Below, piece by piece: positions 8,754 through 17,244 of a stretch of DNA of 34,958 nt. The first letter of the stretch is position 1. Each line of letters begins with the position of its first letter. The notes under the pieces are model-generated. The model ran no database searches, had not been told where the DNA came from, and saw only the letters and a list, made by a program, of their open reading frames with translations. The position numbers and the translations under genes were made by a program. Origin of the DNA: Oscillospiraceae bacterium (lineage in GTDB: Bacteria > Bacillota > Clostridia > Oscillospirales > Ruminococcaceae); the NCBI GenBank assembly GCA_017518255.1, contig JAFWVK010000070.1, forward strand, positions 1-34,958, in the 5' to 3' direction.

Positions 8754-10216
8754 GAATCCAGTTCCTCCGCTTCCTGCAAAGCGCGGATAACCGCGGCTGC
8801 TTTATTGATGCATTCCTGATATTCCTTCTCCGGAACGGAATCCGCGACAATTCCGGCGCCGCTCCGCACAAAAACCGTATGATTCTTCCGGTAAGCAATC
8901 CGGATGGCAATACAGGTATCCAAATCACCCTGAAAAGAAAGATAGCCGACTGCGCCGCCGTAAATTCCGCGTTTTGCGCGCTCCAGTTCTCCGATGAGCT
9001 GACAGGCACGGATTTTCGGCGCACCGGACAGAGTGCCCGCAGGCAGCACGGCATTGACCGCATCGAGCGCATCGCAGTCTTCCCGAATCAGGCTGCGAAC
9101 CGATGAACCGATGTGCATAACATGCGAATACCGAGCAACAGAGTGGTATTTTTCTACCTCAACCGTCCCGAATCTGCTGATTTTACCGAGATCGTTTCTG
9201 CCGAGATCAACCAGCATGTTATGTTCGGCAAGCTCCTTTTCGTCTGCGAGCAGATCGGCTTCGAGCTGTCTGTCCTCCTCCTCGGTTTTTCCGCGCGGAC
9301 GGGTTCCTGCAAGCGGAAAGGTATGCAGCACACCGTTTTCCAGCTTCACAAGCGTCTCCGGAGAAGCGCCTGCAACCTCAACGTCCGTTCCGGAAAAATA
9401 GAACATATAAGGCGAGGGGTTCAGCGTCCGGAGTACACGGTAGGTCTGAAACAGGGTTCCCTCAAACGGTGCGCTGAATCGGTTGGAAAGAACGATCTGG
9501 AAAATATCGCCCTCACGGATATAGTGTTTTGCACGCTCTACCATGCTGCAATAGGCAGTCTTGTCAAACAGCGGAACCATCTCTCCGGTCATCCGGCTTA
9601 CCGGTTCGGAATGCCGTTTTCCGGATTTCAGCAGCTCCGTCATTTTCTCCAGTTCCGATAAGGCGTACCGGTAACCGTTTTCTCCATCACTGAGCTTCAT
9701 GTTTGCAATGAGCAGCAGTTTCCGTTTGAAGTGATCGAACACAATCACTTTGTCAAAAAGCATCAGGTCAAGGTCGCGGAACTGATCGGCATCCTCTGCC
9801 GCAGTCCGGACGGACGGCTCCTGATACGCGAAATAGTCGTAAGAAAAATAACCCACAAGTCCGCCGGTAAAAGGCGGGAGCTCCGGCAGCCTCGGACTGC
9901 GGTATTTCTGCATCAGCCTGCGCAGGCAGGCAGCCGGGTCATCCGTTCGCACAGTCTCCCCGCCGATGTTCAGGATGCCGTCCAGCAGGCTGATTTCCGA
10001 TACCGGATCGTATCCGAGGAAGGTATACCGGCTGTTGGATTCGCGCTCTGTGACCGATTCCAGCAGATACGTATGCGCAGAAACGGCTTTCAGGATCCGG
10101 AGCACCTCGATCGGGGTCAGTGCATCCGAAAGCAGCTCACAGCTGACCGGAAGGACATCGTATTCTCCGCGCTCCGCATATTGCATGGCTTCCGTCAGTG
10201 TCGGTTTTACGTTCAT
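8750..10216 (-). CDS. trpE: Anthranilate synthase component I
   Basis: TrpE converts chorismate to anthranilate and is the first gene of the operon. From ATG 10216, which follows AAAGGAG at 8-nt spacing, it has 488 residues, the usual length. The longer open frame runs into the T-box leader and is rejected. The C-terminal chorismate-binding domain is clear, with [26 protein letters not shown] and [11 protein letters not shown]. An N-terminal L-L-E-S motif marks the tryptophan feedback site, so allosteric inhibition is likely in addition to T-box control. Confidence 0.96.
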   Translation of the reverse strand: MNVKPTLTEAMQYAERGEYDVLPVSCELLSDALTPIEVLRILKAVSAHTYLLESVTERESNSRYTFLGYDPVSEISLLDGILNIGGETVRTDDPAACLRRLMQKYRSPRLPELPPFTGGLVGYFSYDYFAYQEPSVRTAAEDADQFRDLDLMLFDKVIVFDHFKRKLLLIANMKLSDGENGYRYALSELEKMTELLKSGKRHSEPVSRMTGEMVPLFDKTAYCSMVERAKHYIREGDIFQIVLSNRFSAPFEGTLFQTYRVLRTLNPSPYMFYFSGTDVEVAGASPETLVKLENGVLHTFPLAGTRPRGKTEEEDRQLEADLLADEKELAEHNMLVDLGRNDLGKISRFGTVEVEKYHSVARYSHVMHIGSSVRSLIREDCDALDAVNAVLPAGTLSGAPKIRACQLIGELERAKRGIYGGAVGYLSFQGDLDTCIAIRIAYRKNHTVFVRSGAGIVADSVPEKEYQECINKAAAVIRALQEAEELDS

Positions 10217-10538
10217 TTCTTCGGCTCCTTTCCGACGGGAGCCGGACATACAAAAAGCCCGCCCCCGACTGAACATTACAGTACAGTCAAGGACGGGCTG
10301 TTTTTCATAAAACATGCTCGCGGTGCCACCTTGATTCGCAGATATATTCTGCGCGCCTTTGCAGGATACCAGCATATCCCTGACAACTCACGTATGTCTG
10401 CACGTCACAGTTTTACCGGCATCTGCCGACTGTGCCCTCAGCGGGCCATTTACCGGTTTGTTTCCCGTCCGGCTCTCAGCTTCCCGGACTCTCTGTAGGG
10501 GCATCAACGGTTTTATCTCCGCTTCAACGGTTTAATTG
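10217..10538 (-). promoter_or_regulatory. T-box riboswitch leader (tRNA-Trp responsive) of the trp operon
   Basis: The conserved T-box sequence AAGGTGGCACCGCG reads on the minus strand at 10319-10332. Its UGGC bulge sequence would pair with a tRNA acceptor end having discriminator G, as in tRNA-Trp. Upstream, AGAGAG...GCTGAGAGC elements typical of stem I are present. A candidate Trp specifier codon UGG is at 10446-10448; its exact placement is a guess. Downstream is a strong terminator hairpin (10256-10299), so uncharged tRNA-Trp would favour antitermination. Leader of about 320 nt. Confidence 0.93.
10252..10299 (-). terminator. Conditional terminator of the trp T-box
   Basis: On the minus strand, AGCCCGTCCTTGACTG pairs imperfectly with CAGTCGGGGGCGGGCT across a short loop, and five U residues follow. 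It lies between the T-box motif and the trpE ribosome binding site, as expected for the regulated terminator. Confidence 0.88.
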
Positions 10539-10544
10539 CTTATT

Positions 10545-10573
10545 ATTTTAGCGCGTTCCGTCAGATTTGTCAA
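10545..10573 (-). promoter_or_regulatory. trp operon promoter
   Basis: TTGACA (10568-10573), 17-nt spacer and TAAAAT (10545-10550) on the minus strand give a near-consensus sigma-A promoter. Transcription would start near 10538, at the beginning of the T-box leader. Confidence 0.85.
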
Positions 10574-10742
10574 GCGGTTTTATAAATATTTTTCTTTTAA
10601 CAATAAAAACGAAATAATCCTGTGCAGTGCCCCCGAACCGCTTTTCTGAAACTGTTTTTAAAAAAGCCCGGTTTTTGTCCGTATCGCACAAAAACGGAAT
10701 CTGAAATTCAGCGTTTTCACATTAGCATTATTTTGTCAGATG

Positions 10743-10751
10743 TGGTATAAT
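10743..10751 (+). promoter_or_regulatory. Extended -10 promoter of the dockerin protein
   Basis: TGGTATAAT (TGn plus TATAAT) at 10743-10751 is an extended -10 element with no good -35 at the usual distance. The rest of the 10574-10742 gap, between the trp promoter and this site, is A/T-rich with no gene that I can support. Confidence 0.6.
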
Positions 10752-10796
10752 AATAACATAAGATATACCGTCTCCGACCCGTCAGGAGGGATGATT

Positions 10797-12596
10797 ATGA
10801 AACTGAAACAAGTATGCAGCAGAATGCTTTCCGCCCTTTTTGCCGCGGTCATTCCGCTGACAGCGGCGATTCAGCAGGGACCTTCCGTCTCCGCTGCCGC
10901 TACGCCCGAAGAGGAAATTCGCAATGCAATCGAACAATGCAGAAAAACCTCTGTCGATATGACGAAATATTTTATAACCGCTGATGAACTGACAGATTTG
11001 TTTTACTCAATGATGTATACGGAATCCAGCTGGTTTTATGTCCGTTCCTTCTCATACGGAACAATTGCTCCGGGAAGCAGTATCGTCCAGAATTTCAAAA
11101 TCAACTATTTTTTTGATACCGATGATATTCCTGAAATGAAGGATGAGCTGAATGATGCCATCAGCCGGATTGTCGGCGGAATTCACCCGGAATGGAGTCA
11201 GGCGGAAACCGTTCTGTATCTTCATGACATGATGACTGACCGTTCTGAATATGACTTCTCTTATACCAATTATGATGCATACAGCGCTCTAATCACCGGA
11301 AAAGCAACCTGTCAGGGCTACGCGCTGGCGATGAATCTGCTCTGCCGCGCCGCCGGAATCCCCTGCTACGCAATTACCAGCAATGCATTGAAGCACATGT
11401 GGAACGTGGTTCAGGTTGACGGAGAGTGGTATCAGCTCGATTCAACCAATGATGACCTTGCACCGAATATGCTCGGACATGCAATGCACAGCTACGTATT
11501 ATGCAGCGATGATTACATGCAGGCGGATGAAAACCACAGTGCAGATGACTGGAACTACTATTCGGACGGAAATGTGATTACATGCAGCAGCAAGGCATAT
11601 GACGATGCATTCTGGGTCGGTTCGCTCGACACGTTTGAGGCGATGCCGGACGGAACCTTTCTCTATGCCATGATGAACGATCCGGAAACAATCCGGTATA
11701 AATCACAAATCTATACAGAGCTGCGGCGCGGCAGCCTGACCTCCGCCCCGGTTTCGCTCGGTACACTGAAATCATACTGGAATACACCGGACGGAAATAT
11801 CTATACAGGCTGCTATATTACGACGGAAGTATATCAGAACAAAATCTATTATCATACCGCAGACGGTATTTACAGTATGCCGCTCTCCGGCGGAAGTGCA
11901 GAACTGATCTATACGCTTTCGGATGCGGAAAAAGAAGTCGGTTCAATCTACGGAATGCAGATTGACGACCGGACAGGCATACTGACTTATCAGATCATGG
12001 ATCGTGCAGACTTTCCGAGCTCAACGGATCTTACAGTACAAAGAGAGTTCCATACCATTCAACTGGCTCAGCCGGTCATTGCGGATACCACAACAACGGA
12101 AACAGAAACCACCACGACAACGACGGATACTTCAACCACAACAACATCCGAAACCACAACGACAACAACATCCGAAACCACAACGACAACAACATCCGAA
12201 ATCACAACGACAACATCCGAAGGAACAACAACCACTACAACTGTGGAATCAACGACAACCACAACCGCTGCGGCACCGGAAACAACTACAACCGAAACAA
12301 CCTTTGAGATTACCACAACCACAGCAGCGCCGGAAACCACAACAACAGATTCCACAACAACAACCACCTCTGAAACCACAGCAGCACCGGTCAGTACACT
12401 GCGCGGCGATACGGACTGCAACGGAGAGGTTAATATTATGGATGCCGTTTTGCTGGCGCGGGTTGCCGCAGAAGACACCAAATGCGGCATCACCGAGCAG
12501 GGCAAGCTCAATGCGGACACAACGCAGGACGGTACAGTTGGCTCAAACGATTTGACATGGCTGCTCAAGTTCCTTGCGGGATTATTTGATCAATAA
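10797..12596 (+). CDS. Secreted transglutaminase-like protein with Thr-rich linker and type I dockerin
   Basis: The protein has 599 residues from ATG 10797, chosen because AGGAGGG sits 6 nt upstream. A signal peptide covers about residues 1-35. A transglutaminase-like domain holds the apparent triad Cys172 (K-A-T-C-Q-G-Y), His200 (K-H-M-W-N) and Asp215 (Q-L-D-S-T). A middle region (about 270-430) has a repeated beta-strand look. A linker almost entirely of Thr with spaced Ser-Glu follows, then a dockerin at 534-599 with two Ca-binding loops (D-T-D-C-N-G-E-V-N and D-T-T-Q-D-G-T-V-G). Dockerins plug enzymes onto cohesin scaffolds, so this is probably a cellulosome-type surface component. It may act as a protease or crosslinker; the substrate is unknown. 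Confidence 0.9.
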   Translation: MKLKQVCSRMLSALFAAVIPLTAAIQQGPSVSAAATPEEEIRNAIEQCRKTSVDMTKYFITADELTDLFYSMMYTESSWFYVRSFSYGTIAPGSSIVQNFKINYFFDTDDIPEMKDELNDAISRIVGGIHPEWSQAETVLYLHDMMTDRSEYDFSYTNYDAYSALITGKATCQGYALAMNLLCRAAGIPCYAITSNALKHMWNVVQVDGEWYQLDSTNDDLAPNMLGHAMHSYVLCSDDYMQADENHSADDWNYYSDGNVITCSSKAYDDAFWVGSLDTFEAMPDGTFLYAMMNDPETIRYKSQIYTELRRGSLTSAPVSLGTLKSYWNTPDGNIYTGCYITTEVYQNKIYYHTADGIYSMPLSGGSAELIYTLSDAEKEVGSIYGMQIDDRTGILTYQIMDRADFPSSTDLTVQREFHTIQLAQPVIADTTTTETETTTTTTDTSTTTTSETTTTTTSETTTTTTSEITTTTSEGTTTTTTVESTTTTTAAAPETTTTETTFEITTTTAAPETTTTDSTTTTTSETTAAPVSTLRGDTDCNGEVNIMDAVLLARVAAEDTKCGITEQGKLNADTTQDGTVGSNDLTWLLKFLAGLFDQ

Positions 12597-12625
12597 AGCG
12601 AACCCCGAACGGTTATATATGCTTT

Positions 12626-12733
12626 CACCGGGCTTTATGCCCGTGGAGGGGGTCGAGGGGCAAGAGGGAGGAAAAGTGCCGTTTTCCTCCCTCGAATTGC
12701 AGAAACGGAGCCTTTCGGCTCCGTTTCTGTTTT
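12626..12733 (+). terminator. Tandem hairpins between convergent genes, including a terminator
   Basis: Three inverted repeats follow one another. They are CGGGC-N5-GCCCG at about 12630-12644, a perfect 12-bp stem GAGGGAGGAAAA/TTTTCCTCCCTC at 12664-12693, and AGAAACGGAGCC/GGCTCCGTTTCT at 12701-12728 followed by GTTTT. The last is a convincing terminator for the dockerin gene. It overlaps the end of the opposing zinc operon and could serve both. Confidence 0.75.
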
Positions 12734-13245
12734 CATATCATTCTGATACCGGCTTTCCGGCGTTTTTCGCGAACCTTCCGAACCTTTTTCTCCGGCAGAA
12801 CGGTTGCTGTCCCTTCACGGAGGATCTCCGCTTTGATGCCTCTTTTTGCTGCACCGAGCGCAGTCGCGGTAACACATCCGCATTCATCCAGTCCGCAGAT
12901 GTGCAGCATATCATAGCCTTTTTCACGAATCATTTCCAGCAGTTTTTTATTCGTGAGCGCATCTCCGAAGTATTTGTCAAAGCAATAATCCGATACAATA
13001 TCCAGACCGCCGAACAGCTCCGCGCCCTCCGTTCCGGCAATCGAAAAGCCGAACAACAGCCGGTTGGTCGGAAGATTCTGAATCAGATGACGGATATAAA
13101 TGACATCGCTCCCCTGCTCCTGATAACGGTGAATCAGTGCATTGACGGAAGCAGTCAGTTTTTCTGTATCATATGCGAATTTCTTCTTGCGTTTCTCCCA
13201 GAGATAGTCATTCTGCATATCAATCACAATTAAAGCCGTTTTCAT
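12733..13245 (-). CDS. Isochorismatase-family cysteine hydrolase
   Basis: The protein has 170 residues from ATG 13245, behind AAAGGAC and overlapping the znuB stop by 4 nt. The isochorismatase-like triad can be placed as Asp9 (V-I-D-M-Q-N-D-Y), Lys91 and Cys124 (G-L-D-E-C-G-C-V). Members hydrolyse amides such as nicotinamide or isochorismate-type ethers; the substrate cannot be read here. Its position as the last, translationally coupled gene of a zinc uptake operon suggests expression under zinc limitation, possibly as a substitute or salvage enzyme. The C-terminus is unusually basic (K-K-V-R-K-V-R-E-K-R-R-K). Confidence 0.85.
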   Translation of the reverse strand: MKTALIVIDMQNDYLWEKRKKKFAYDTEKLTASVNALIHRYQEQGSDVIYIRHLIQNLPTNRLLFGFSIAGTEGAELFGGLDIVSDYCFDKYFGDALTNKKLLEMIREKGYDMLHICGLDECGCVTATALGAAKRGIKAEILREGTATVLPEKKVRKVREKRRKAGIRMI

Positions 13246-14102
13246 CGGGATTTCGTCCTTTCGTTTCCGTTTGGCTGAATTTTCCGCAGAAGCGCAGCCG
13301 GAACAGATGAGATGATATAGAACAGCAGATTCACAAGAATGACGCTCGCACCGACTGCGGTATCGAACCACAGTGAAAACAGCAGACCGATCAGGAAGCA
13401 GCTGACCGATACTGCAACCGCCGTCAGCACCACTGCCCGGAAGCGCTTACAAAGCCGCATTGCCGTAACAGCCGGAAAAATCATCAGGCTGGAAATCAGA
13501 AGTGCGCCCATCATCATCATGCCCAGCACAACCGTCACTGCCGTCAGTACCGCAATCATCAGATTGTAAAACCGCACGTTCAGCCCGGTTGCGCGGGCAA
13601 AGTTCTCGTCGAAGGTCACAGCGAAGATTTTATCGTAAAACAGCAGATAAACAAGCAGCACGCATACACTCAGAATCACACTGAATATCACATCGCTCCG
13701 GCTCATGGCAAGGATGCTGCCGAACATATAATGACTGACATCCGTTGTCAGATTCGCCTTGGACGATGCAAAAATACCCAGTGCCAGCGCTGAGGCTGAA
13801 AACAGCGCAATTGCCGTGTCGCCGCCGAGCCGGCTGCTCTCAGACAGGCGAAGCAGGATATATGCTGCTGCGATGACAACCGGAACGGTCACCTTCATCG
13901 GCGCCCAGCCCATTGCAATTGCAATGCAGAGCGTTCCGTATCCGACATGCGACAAACCGTCCCCGATCATTGAACACCGCTTCAGAACAAGACTGACGCC
14001 CAGCAGACTGGAGCAGAGGCTTACAGCAATTCCTGCAATCAGTGCCGGCAAAAGAATCACCGAAATGTATTCCGGTGTCAGGATTGCGGAAAGATCGTTC
14101 AT
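13242..14102 (-). CDS. znuB: Zinc ABC transporter permease
   Basis: This 286-residue integral membrane protein of the ABC-3 family moves metal across the membrane. About eight hydrophobic helices are visible. The family signature region near the N-terminus reads M-I-G-D-G-L-S-H-V-G, with G-G-D-T-A-I-A-L-F after it. The ATG at 14102 overlaps the ATPase stop by 4 nt, so the two subunits are coupled. Zinc rather than manganese is inferred from the His-rich binding protein and the Fur-type regulator in the same operon. Confidence 0.9.
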   Translation of the reverse strand: MNDLSAILTPEYISVILLPALIAGIAVSLCSSLLGVSLVLKRCSMIGDGLSHVGYGTLCIAIAMGWAPMKVTVPVVIAAAYILLRLSESSRLGGDTAIALFSASALALGIFASSKANLTTDVSHYMFGSILAMSRSDVIFSVILSVCVLLVYLLFYDKIFAVTFDENFARATGLNVRFYNLMIAVLTAVTVVLGMMMMGALLISSLMIFPAVTAMRLCKRFRAVVLTAVAVSVSCFLIGLLFSLWFDTAVGASVILVNLLFYIISSVPAALLRKIQPNGNERTKSR

Positions 14103-14857
14103 TCCGAAGCCTCCTTTCGGTGTCCGTGCGCACAGTTTTCACAGTGTTCCTGCTCTGTATTTTCACCGAGAAAGCGTTTGCCGAGTTCACTTTTTTCATA
14201 TTCCGCACAGCTTCCGAAGAAGCTGTCCTTTTTCCCGATATGCAGTATGGTTTTTGCATGGCGCACCGCGCATTCCACATCATGCGTAATCATAATGATC
14301 GTGATGCCGTGCTCCTCATGAATATGGCGCAGAATCGCATACAGTTCAGTCGCTACAAGCGGATCCAGACCGGTCAGAGGCTCATCGAGAAGCAGAAGCT
14401 TTTTGGTTGCACAGAGCGCCCGTGCGAGCAGCACCCGCTGCTGCTGCCCGCCGGAAAGTTCCCGGTAGCAGCGGTCGGCAAGAGCTGTGATATTCAGACA
14501 CTGCATCTGTTCCGCAGCCCGCGCCTTGTCCGCTTTTGTATAAAACGGATGGAAGAAACCGCCGTTCAGGCATCCCGAAAGCACAACCTCCCGGACGGAT
14601 GCCGGAAAGCTCCGCTGAATCTGACTCTGCTGCGGCAAATAGCCGATTTCATTCCGTTTCAGTCCGTCCCCGAAGGTCAGTGTCCCGGCATCAACGGATT
14701 TCAGTCCGAGCAGACATTTCATCAGTGTACTTTTTCCGGAGCCGTTCTCTCCGACAATACACAGATAATCTCCCTTTCTGACCGTAAAACTCAGATGCTC
14801 CTGAACCGTCAGGGATTCATATCGCAGCGTAATATCCTCGCAGGTTATATATGCCAT
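14099..14857 (-). CDS. znuC: Zinc ABC transporter ATP-binding protein
   Basis: The protein has 252 residues with Walker A G-E-N-G-S-G-K-S-T (36-44), Q-loop Y-L-P-Q-Q, signature L-S-G-G-Q-Q-Q (134-140), Walker B L-L-L-L-D-E-P (154-160) and the H-loop in I-T-H-D. It energises ZnuB. The start overlaps the znuA stop by one nucleotide (TAATG). The last 25 residues form a charged tail containing H-C-E-N-C-A-H-G-H, which looks able to bind a metal. Such a tail is not part of the ATPase fold and could report cytoplasmic zinc. Confidence 0.92.
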   Translation of the reverse strand: MAYITCEDITLRYESLTVQEHLSFTVRKGDYLCIVGENGSGKSTLMKCLLGLKSVDAGTLTFGDGLKRNEIGYLPQQSQIQRSFPASVREVVLSGCLNGGFFHPFYTKADKARAAEQMQCLNITALADRCYRELSGGQQQRVLLARALCATKKLLLLDEPLTGLDPLVATELYAILRHIHEEHGITIIMITHDVECAVRHAKTILHIGKKDSFFGSCAEYEKSELGKRFLGENTEQEHCENCAHGHRKEASE

Positions 14858-15825
14858 TATTTCAGCGCCTCCCGGATTGCATTAAGGTTTTCGCTCATGA
14901 TTTCCTGATAATGCCTGCCTGCATTCATATCCTCCTTTGAGACATTGTTGCAGGATTGCAGCATAACCGCATTTGCGCCGGTTGCCTTGCAGACGGCATC
15001 TGCAATTTTCCGCTGGGAGTTTTCCAGATAAAACACGGTCTGAATCTGCTCATCCTTTACTTTCTGAATCAAAAACGCAAGCGTCGCAGCGGAAGCATCC
15101 GTATCACTGCTGCATCCGGGAAAAGCAGCATAGTATTTCCAGCCGTAGGCATGCGTCAGATACCGGAACGGGAATCTGTCTGCAAAAATCAGTGTATCTT
15201 TCGGAGATGTTTCCCGGATTTCACGCGCCTGTGCATCCAGCTCCAGCAGCTCTGTATGAATCTCACGGAACGCTCTGTCACAGGCATCCGCATGATCGGG
15301 CTGCATTTGTTTCAGTTCGCCGCTGATTGCATTGAGCATTGCATCCGCATTGAGCGGCGCCGTCCAGATATGCTCGTCTGTTTCTTCATCTTCGTGCTCA
15401 TGTTCATGCTCGTGTTCTTCTTCCATGCCCTCAACGGTTTCCTCGGAAAGCAATTCCACGGTATCAAACAGTCTGAGATTCCGCTTGTCCTTCCGGGAAC
15501 TGCCGATCAGCTTCTCCGCCCACTTTTCAGAGGTTCCGCCGATATACACAAAAAGGTCACAGCTCTGAACGGCAGATACATCGGAGGGAGTCGGTTCATA
15601 GGCATGACTTTCCCCGCCGGGTGTCAGCAGCAGTTTGACCTCACAGGAAATGCCGGCGCGCTCCGTCAGCTGCTTTGCAAGGTCATATGTCGCAAAAACC
15701 GTGGTAACAATTTTCATGTTTCCGTTATCTGCCGTGCTGCCGCATCCGCCGAGCATACCCAGCATACCGGCGCCCAGCAGCATTGCCGCGCCGAGTGCCT
15801 TGATTCTATGAAATAAACGCTTCAT
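14857..15825 (-). CDS. znuA: Zinc-binding lipoprotein of ABC transporter (ZnuA/AdcA type)
   Basis: The protein has 322 residues from ATG 15825, placed 2 nt after the regulator's stop; the GGAGG inside that gene's end serves as ribosome binding site. The signal peptide ends in a lipobox L-G-G-C with Cys28 to be lipidated. Metal ligands of the cluster A-1 family are visible: His74 (G-E-S-H-A-Y-E), His152 and His225. An Asp/Glu/His-rich loop runs from 135 to 152 with four spaced His, typical of zinc-specific members. It captures zinc outside the membrane and passes it to ZnuB. Confidence 0.93.
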   Translation of the reverse strand: MKRLFHRIKALGAAMLLGAGMLGMLGGCGSTADNGNMKIVTTVFATYDLAKQLTERAGISCEVKLLLTPGGESHAYEPTPSDVSAVQSCDLFVYIGGTSEKWAEKLIGSSRKDKRNLRLFDTVELLSEETVEGMEEEHEHEHEHEDEETDEHIWTAPLNADAMLNAISGELKQMQPDHADACDRAFREIHTELLELDAQAREIRETSPKDTLIFADRFPFRYLTHAYGWKYYAAFPGCSSDTDASAATLAFLIQKVKDEQIQTVFYLENSQRKIADAVCKATGANAVMLQSCNNVSKEDMNAGRHYQEIMSENLNAIREALK

Positions 15826-15827
15826 GA

Positions 15828-16280
15828 TTATTTTCCTCCGTTTCGCTGAGATTCCTTTTCCGCACAAATACTGCACAACCCGTAAAAAGTCGTGCGTGCC
15901 GGATCAATCGTAAAACCGTGGTCATTCCGGACATGCTCGGTAATTTCCGAAAGATGCCCGCAGTCCAGATGAATCAGCACACCGCAGACGGTGCATTTCA
16001 GGTGAAAATGAGAATGGCAGGTTCCGGCTTTTGCTTCCGCCCCGCCGAACTGCCAGCAGGCGCTCCCGCCGTCATCGGACGAATAGCGCCGCACAAGCCC
16101 CTGCTTTTCGAGCCGTTCGAGCTGGCGGTAAACCGTCGCCGCACCGACCGGCGTACCGTTCTGATTCAGCGCCTGAACCAATTCCGCGGCAGTGATATGA
16201 CTTTCAGGATGCTCCTCCAGATAATGCAGGACATGGGCTTTCTGCTTTGTCTGATATTCATTTTTCCGGTTGCTTTGCAT
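15828..16280 (-). CDS. zur: Fur-family regulator, probably Zur
   Basis: The protein has 150 residues. An N-terminal winged helix (about 10-80) is followed by a dimerisation domain with H-S-H-F-H-L-K-C-T-V-C-G (C96/C99) and C-S-I-C (C136/C139). These form the structural CxxC zinc site of Fur proteins. The C-H-S-H-F-H cluster supplies regulatory metal ligands. It is the first gene of the znu operon, so autoregulated repression by zinc is likely. PerR or Fur identity cannot be excluded from sequence alone, but the operon partners argue for Zur. Confidence 0.88.
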   Translation of the reverse strand: MQSNRKNEYQTKQKAHVLHYLEEHPESHITAAELVQALNQNGTPVGAATVYRQLERLEKQGLVRRYSSDDGGSACWQFGGAEAKAGTCHSHFHLKCTVCGVLIHLDCGHLSEITEHVRNDHGFTIDPARTTFYGLCSICAEKESQRNGGK

Positions 16281-16297
16281 GACAAATCATCGCTCTC

Positions 16298-16364
16298 CTC
16301 AAATTGAAAATAAGAACCGATATCAATTTCATGCTATTATAGCATATCTTTTATATTTTGTCAA
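16298..16364 (-). promoter_or_regulatory. znu operon promoter with candidate Zur operator
   Basis: On the minus strand TTGACA (16359-16364) and TATAAT (16336-16341) are 17 nt apart. ATGCTATTATAGCAT is a perfect palindrome (arms of 6) over the -10. Downstream is AAATTGA-N14-TCAATTT, an inverted repeat in about 16300-16327. Either could be the Zur site. Confidence 0.75.
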
Positions 16365-16485
16365 GGTTTTCACCGCAGAGGAAGTGAGTGGAAAAAGCGA
16401 GTCTCCCCCTGCCTGCGGCGGGAGGCGCCGCAAATGTGCAAACGCCGTTGCCGTGCCCAGCCCCGCGCTGAATTCACTCCAGTTG

Positions 16486-16525
16486 AAGAAAACCGCCGTC
16501 TCCGGGATAAACCGGAAACAGCGGT
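16486..16525 (-). terminator. Terminator of the mgtC pair
   Basis: On the minus strand ACCGCTGTTTCCGG pairs over 14 positions (two G-U) with CCGGAGACGGCGGT, and TTTTCTT follows directly. It lies right after the second mgtC stop. The remaining 16365-16485 segment shows no gene. Confidence 0.8.
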
Positions 16526-16529
16526 CAGT

Positions 16530-17225
16530 TCAGAACGTCACAACCTCGGCGGAAATCACGCCGGCGGTCTGTTCAATATGTGCAAGCAGCGTATCAATTG
16601 TCGTATATTTGTGCGAACGGAGGGAAATCAGCGCCGTATACAGCGGCTCGTCGGATTCATTGCTTCCTGTAACCTTGAGATTGCTGATCGAATACCGGTT
16701 ATCCTTACAGTAACGCAGAATCTGATCGAGAACTGTTTTTTCGCGGTAGCACATCTCAAGGTGAAAGACCGGCTTCCGCTTGATCTGACGGCTGATCCGT
16801 GCAAAAATAATCTGCACAATCAGAACAAGCAGAGAGGTCAGCAAAGCGCCTTCATAAAAACCGGCGCCGATTGCAAGACCGATAATACCGGTTGTCCAAA
16901 GTCCTGCTGCCGTTGTCAGACCCTTGATTTTTTTCTTTTTGGTCACCAGAATCGTTCCGCCGCCGATGAAGCCCAGCCCGGAAACCACCTGCGCCCCCAG
17001 ACGGGAAAGATCCGTCGGGAACTCGCGGTTCACAGCAAGATAAATGCCTGTCATTGAAGCAACCGTTGCACCGAAGCAAACAAGAATATGCGTCCGGAAG
17101 CCGGCAGGTCTGTTTTTATAGGAGCGCTCCAGACCGATGATGCCGCCGCAGAAAAATGCCAGCAGCATTCGAAGCAAAACGGTAAATGTCGTAATATCGC
17201 GATATTCATCAAGAAAATGCAGCAT
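16530..17225 (-). CDS. MgtC/SapB family membrane protein (second copy)
   Basis: The protein has 231 residues. The N-terminal half has about four hydrophobic helices and the MgtC signature: G-G-I-I-G-L-E-R-S-Y, R-T-H-I-L-V-C-F-G-A, then G-L-G-F-I-G-G-G-T-I and G-L-T-T-A-A-G-L-W-T-T. The soluble C-terminal half resembles an ACT-like domain. MgtC proteins act in magnesium limitation and virulence and inhibit F-type ATPase in some pathogens; the role here is unknown. The ATG at 17225 follows AGAGGA and is 19 nt after the first copy, so the pair forms one operon. Confidence 0.88.
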   Translation of the reverse strand: MLHFLDEYRDITTFTVLLRMLLAFFCGGIIGLERSYKNRPAGFRTHILVCFGATVASMTGIYLAVNREFPTDLSRLGAQVVSGLGFIGGGTILVTKKKKIKGLTTAAGLWTTGIIGLAIGAGFYEGALLTSLLVLIVQIIFARISRQIKRKPVFHLEMCYREKTVLDQILRYCKDNRYSISNLKVTGSNESDEPLYTALISLRSHKYTTIDTLLAHIEQTAGVISAEVVTF

Positions 17226-17244
17226 AATATGTCCTCTTCTGAGT

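Noticed and set aside
12090..12390. Short tandem repeats resembling a CRISPR array
   Set aside because: They are in-frame ACA/ACC codon repeats of a protein linker, with no constant spacer length.
12068..12568. Minus-strand open frame rich in valine
   Set aside because: It is the complement of the Thr-rich linker repeats of the dockerin protein and has no ribosome site.
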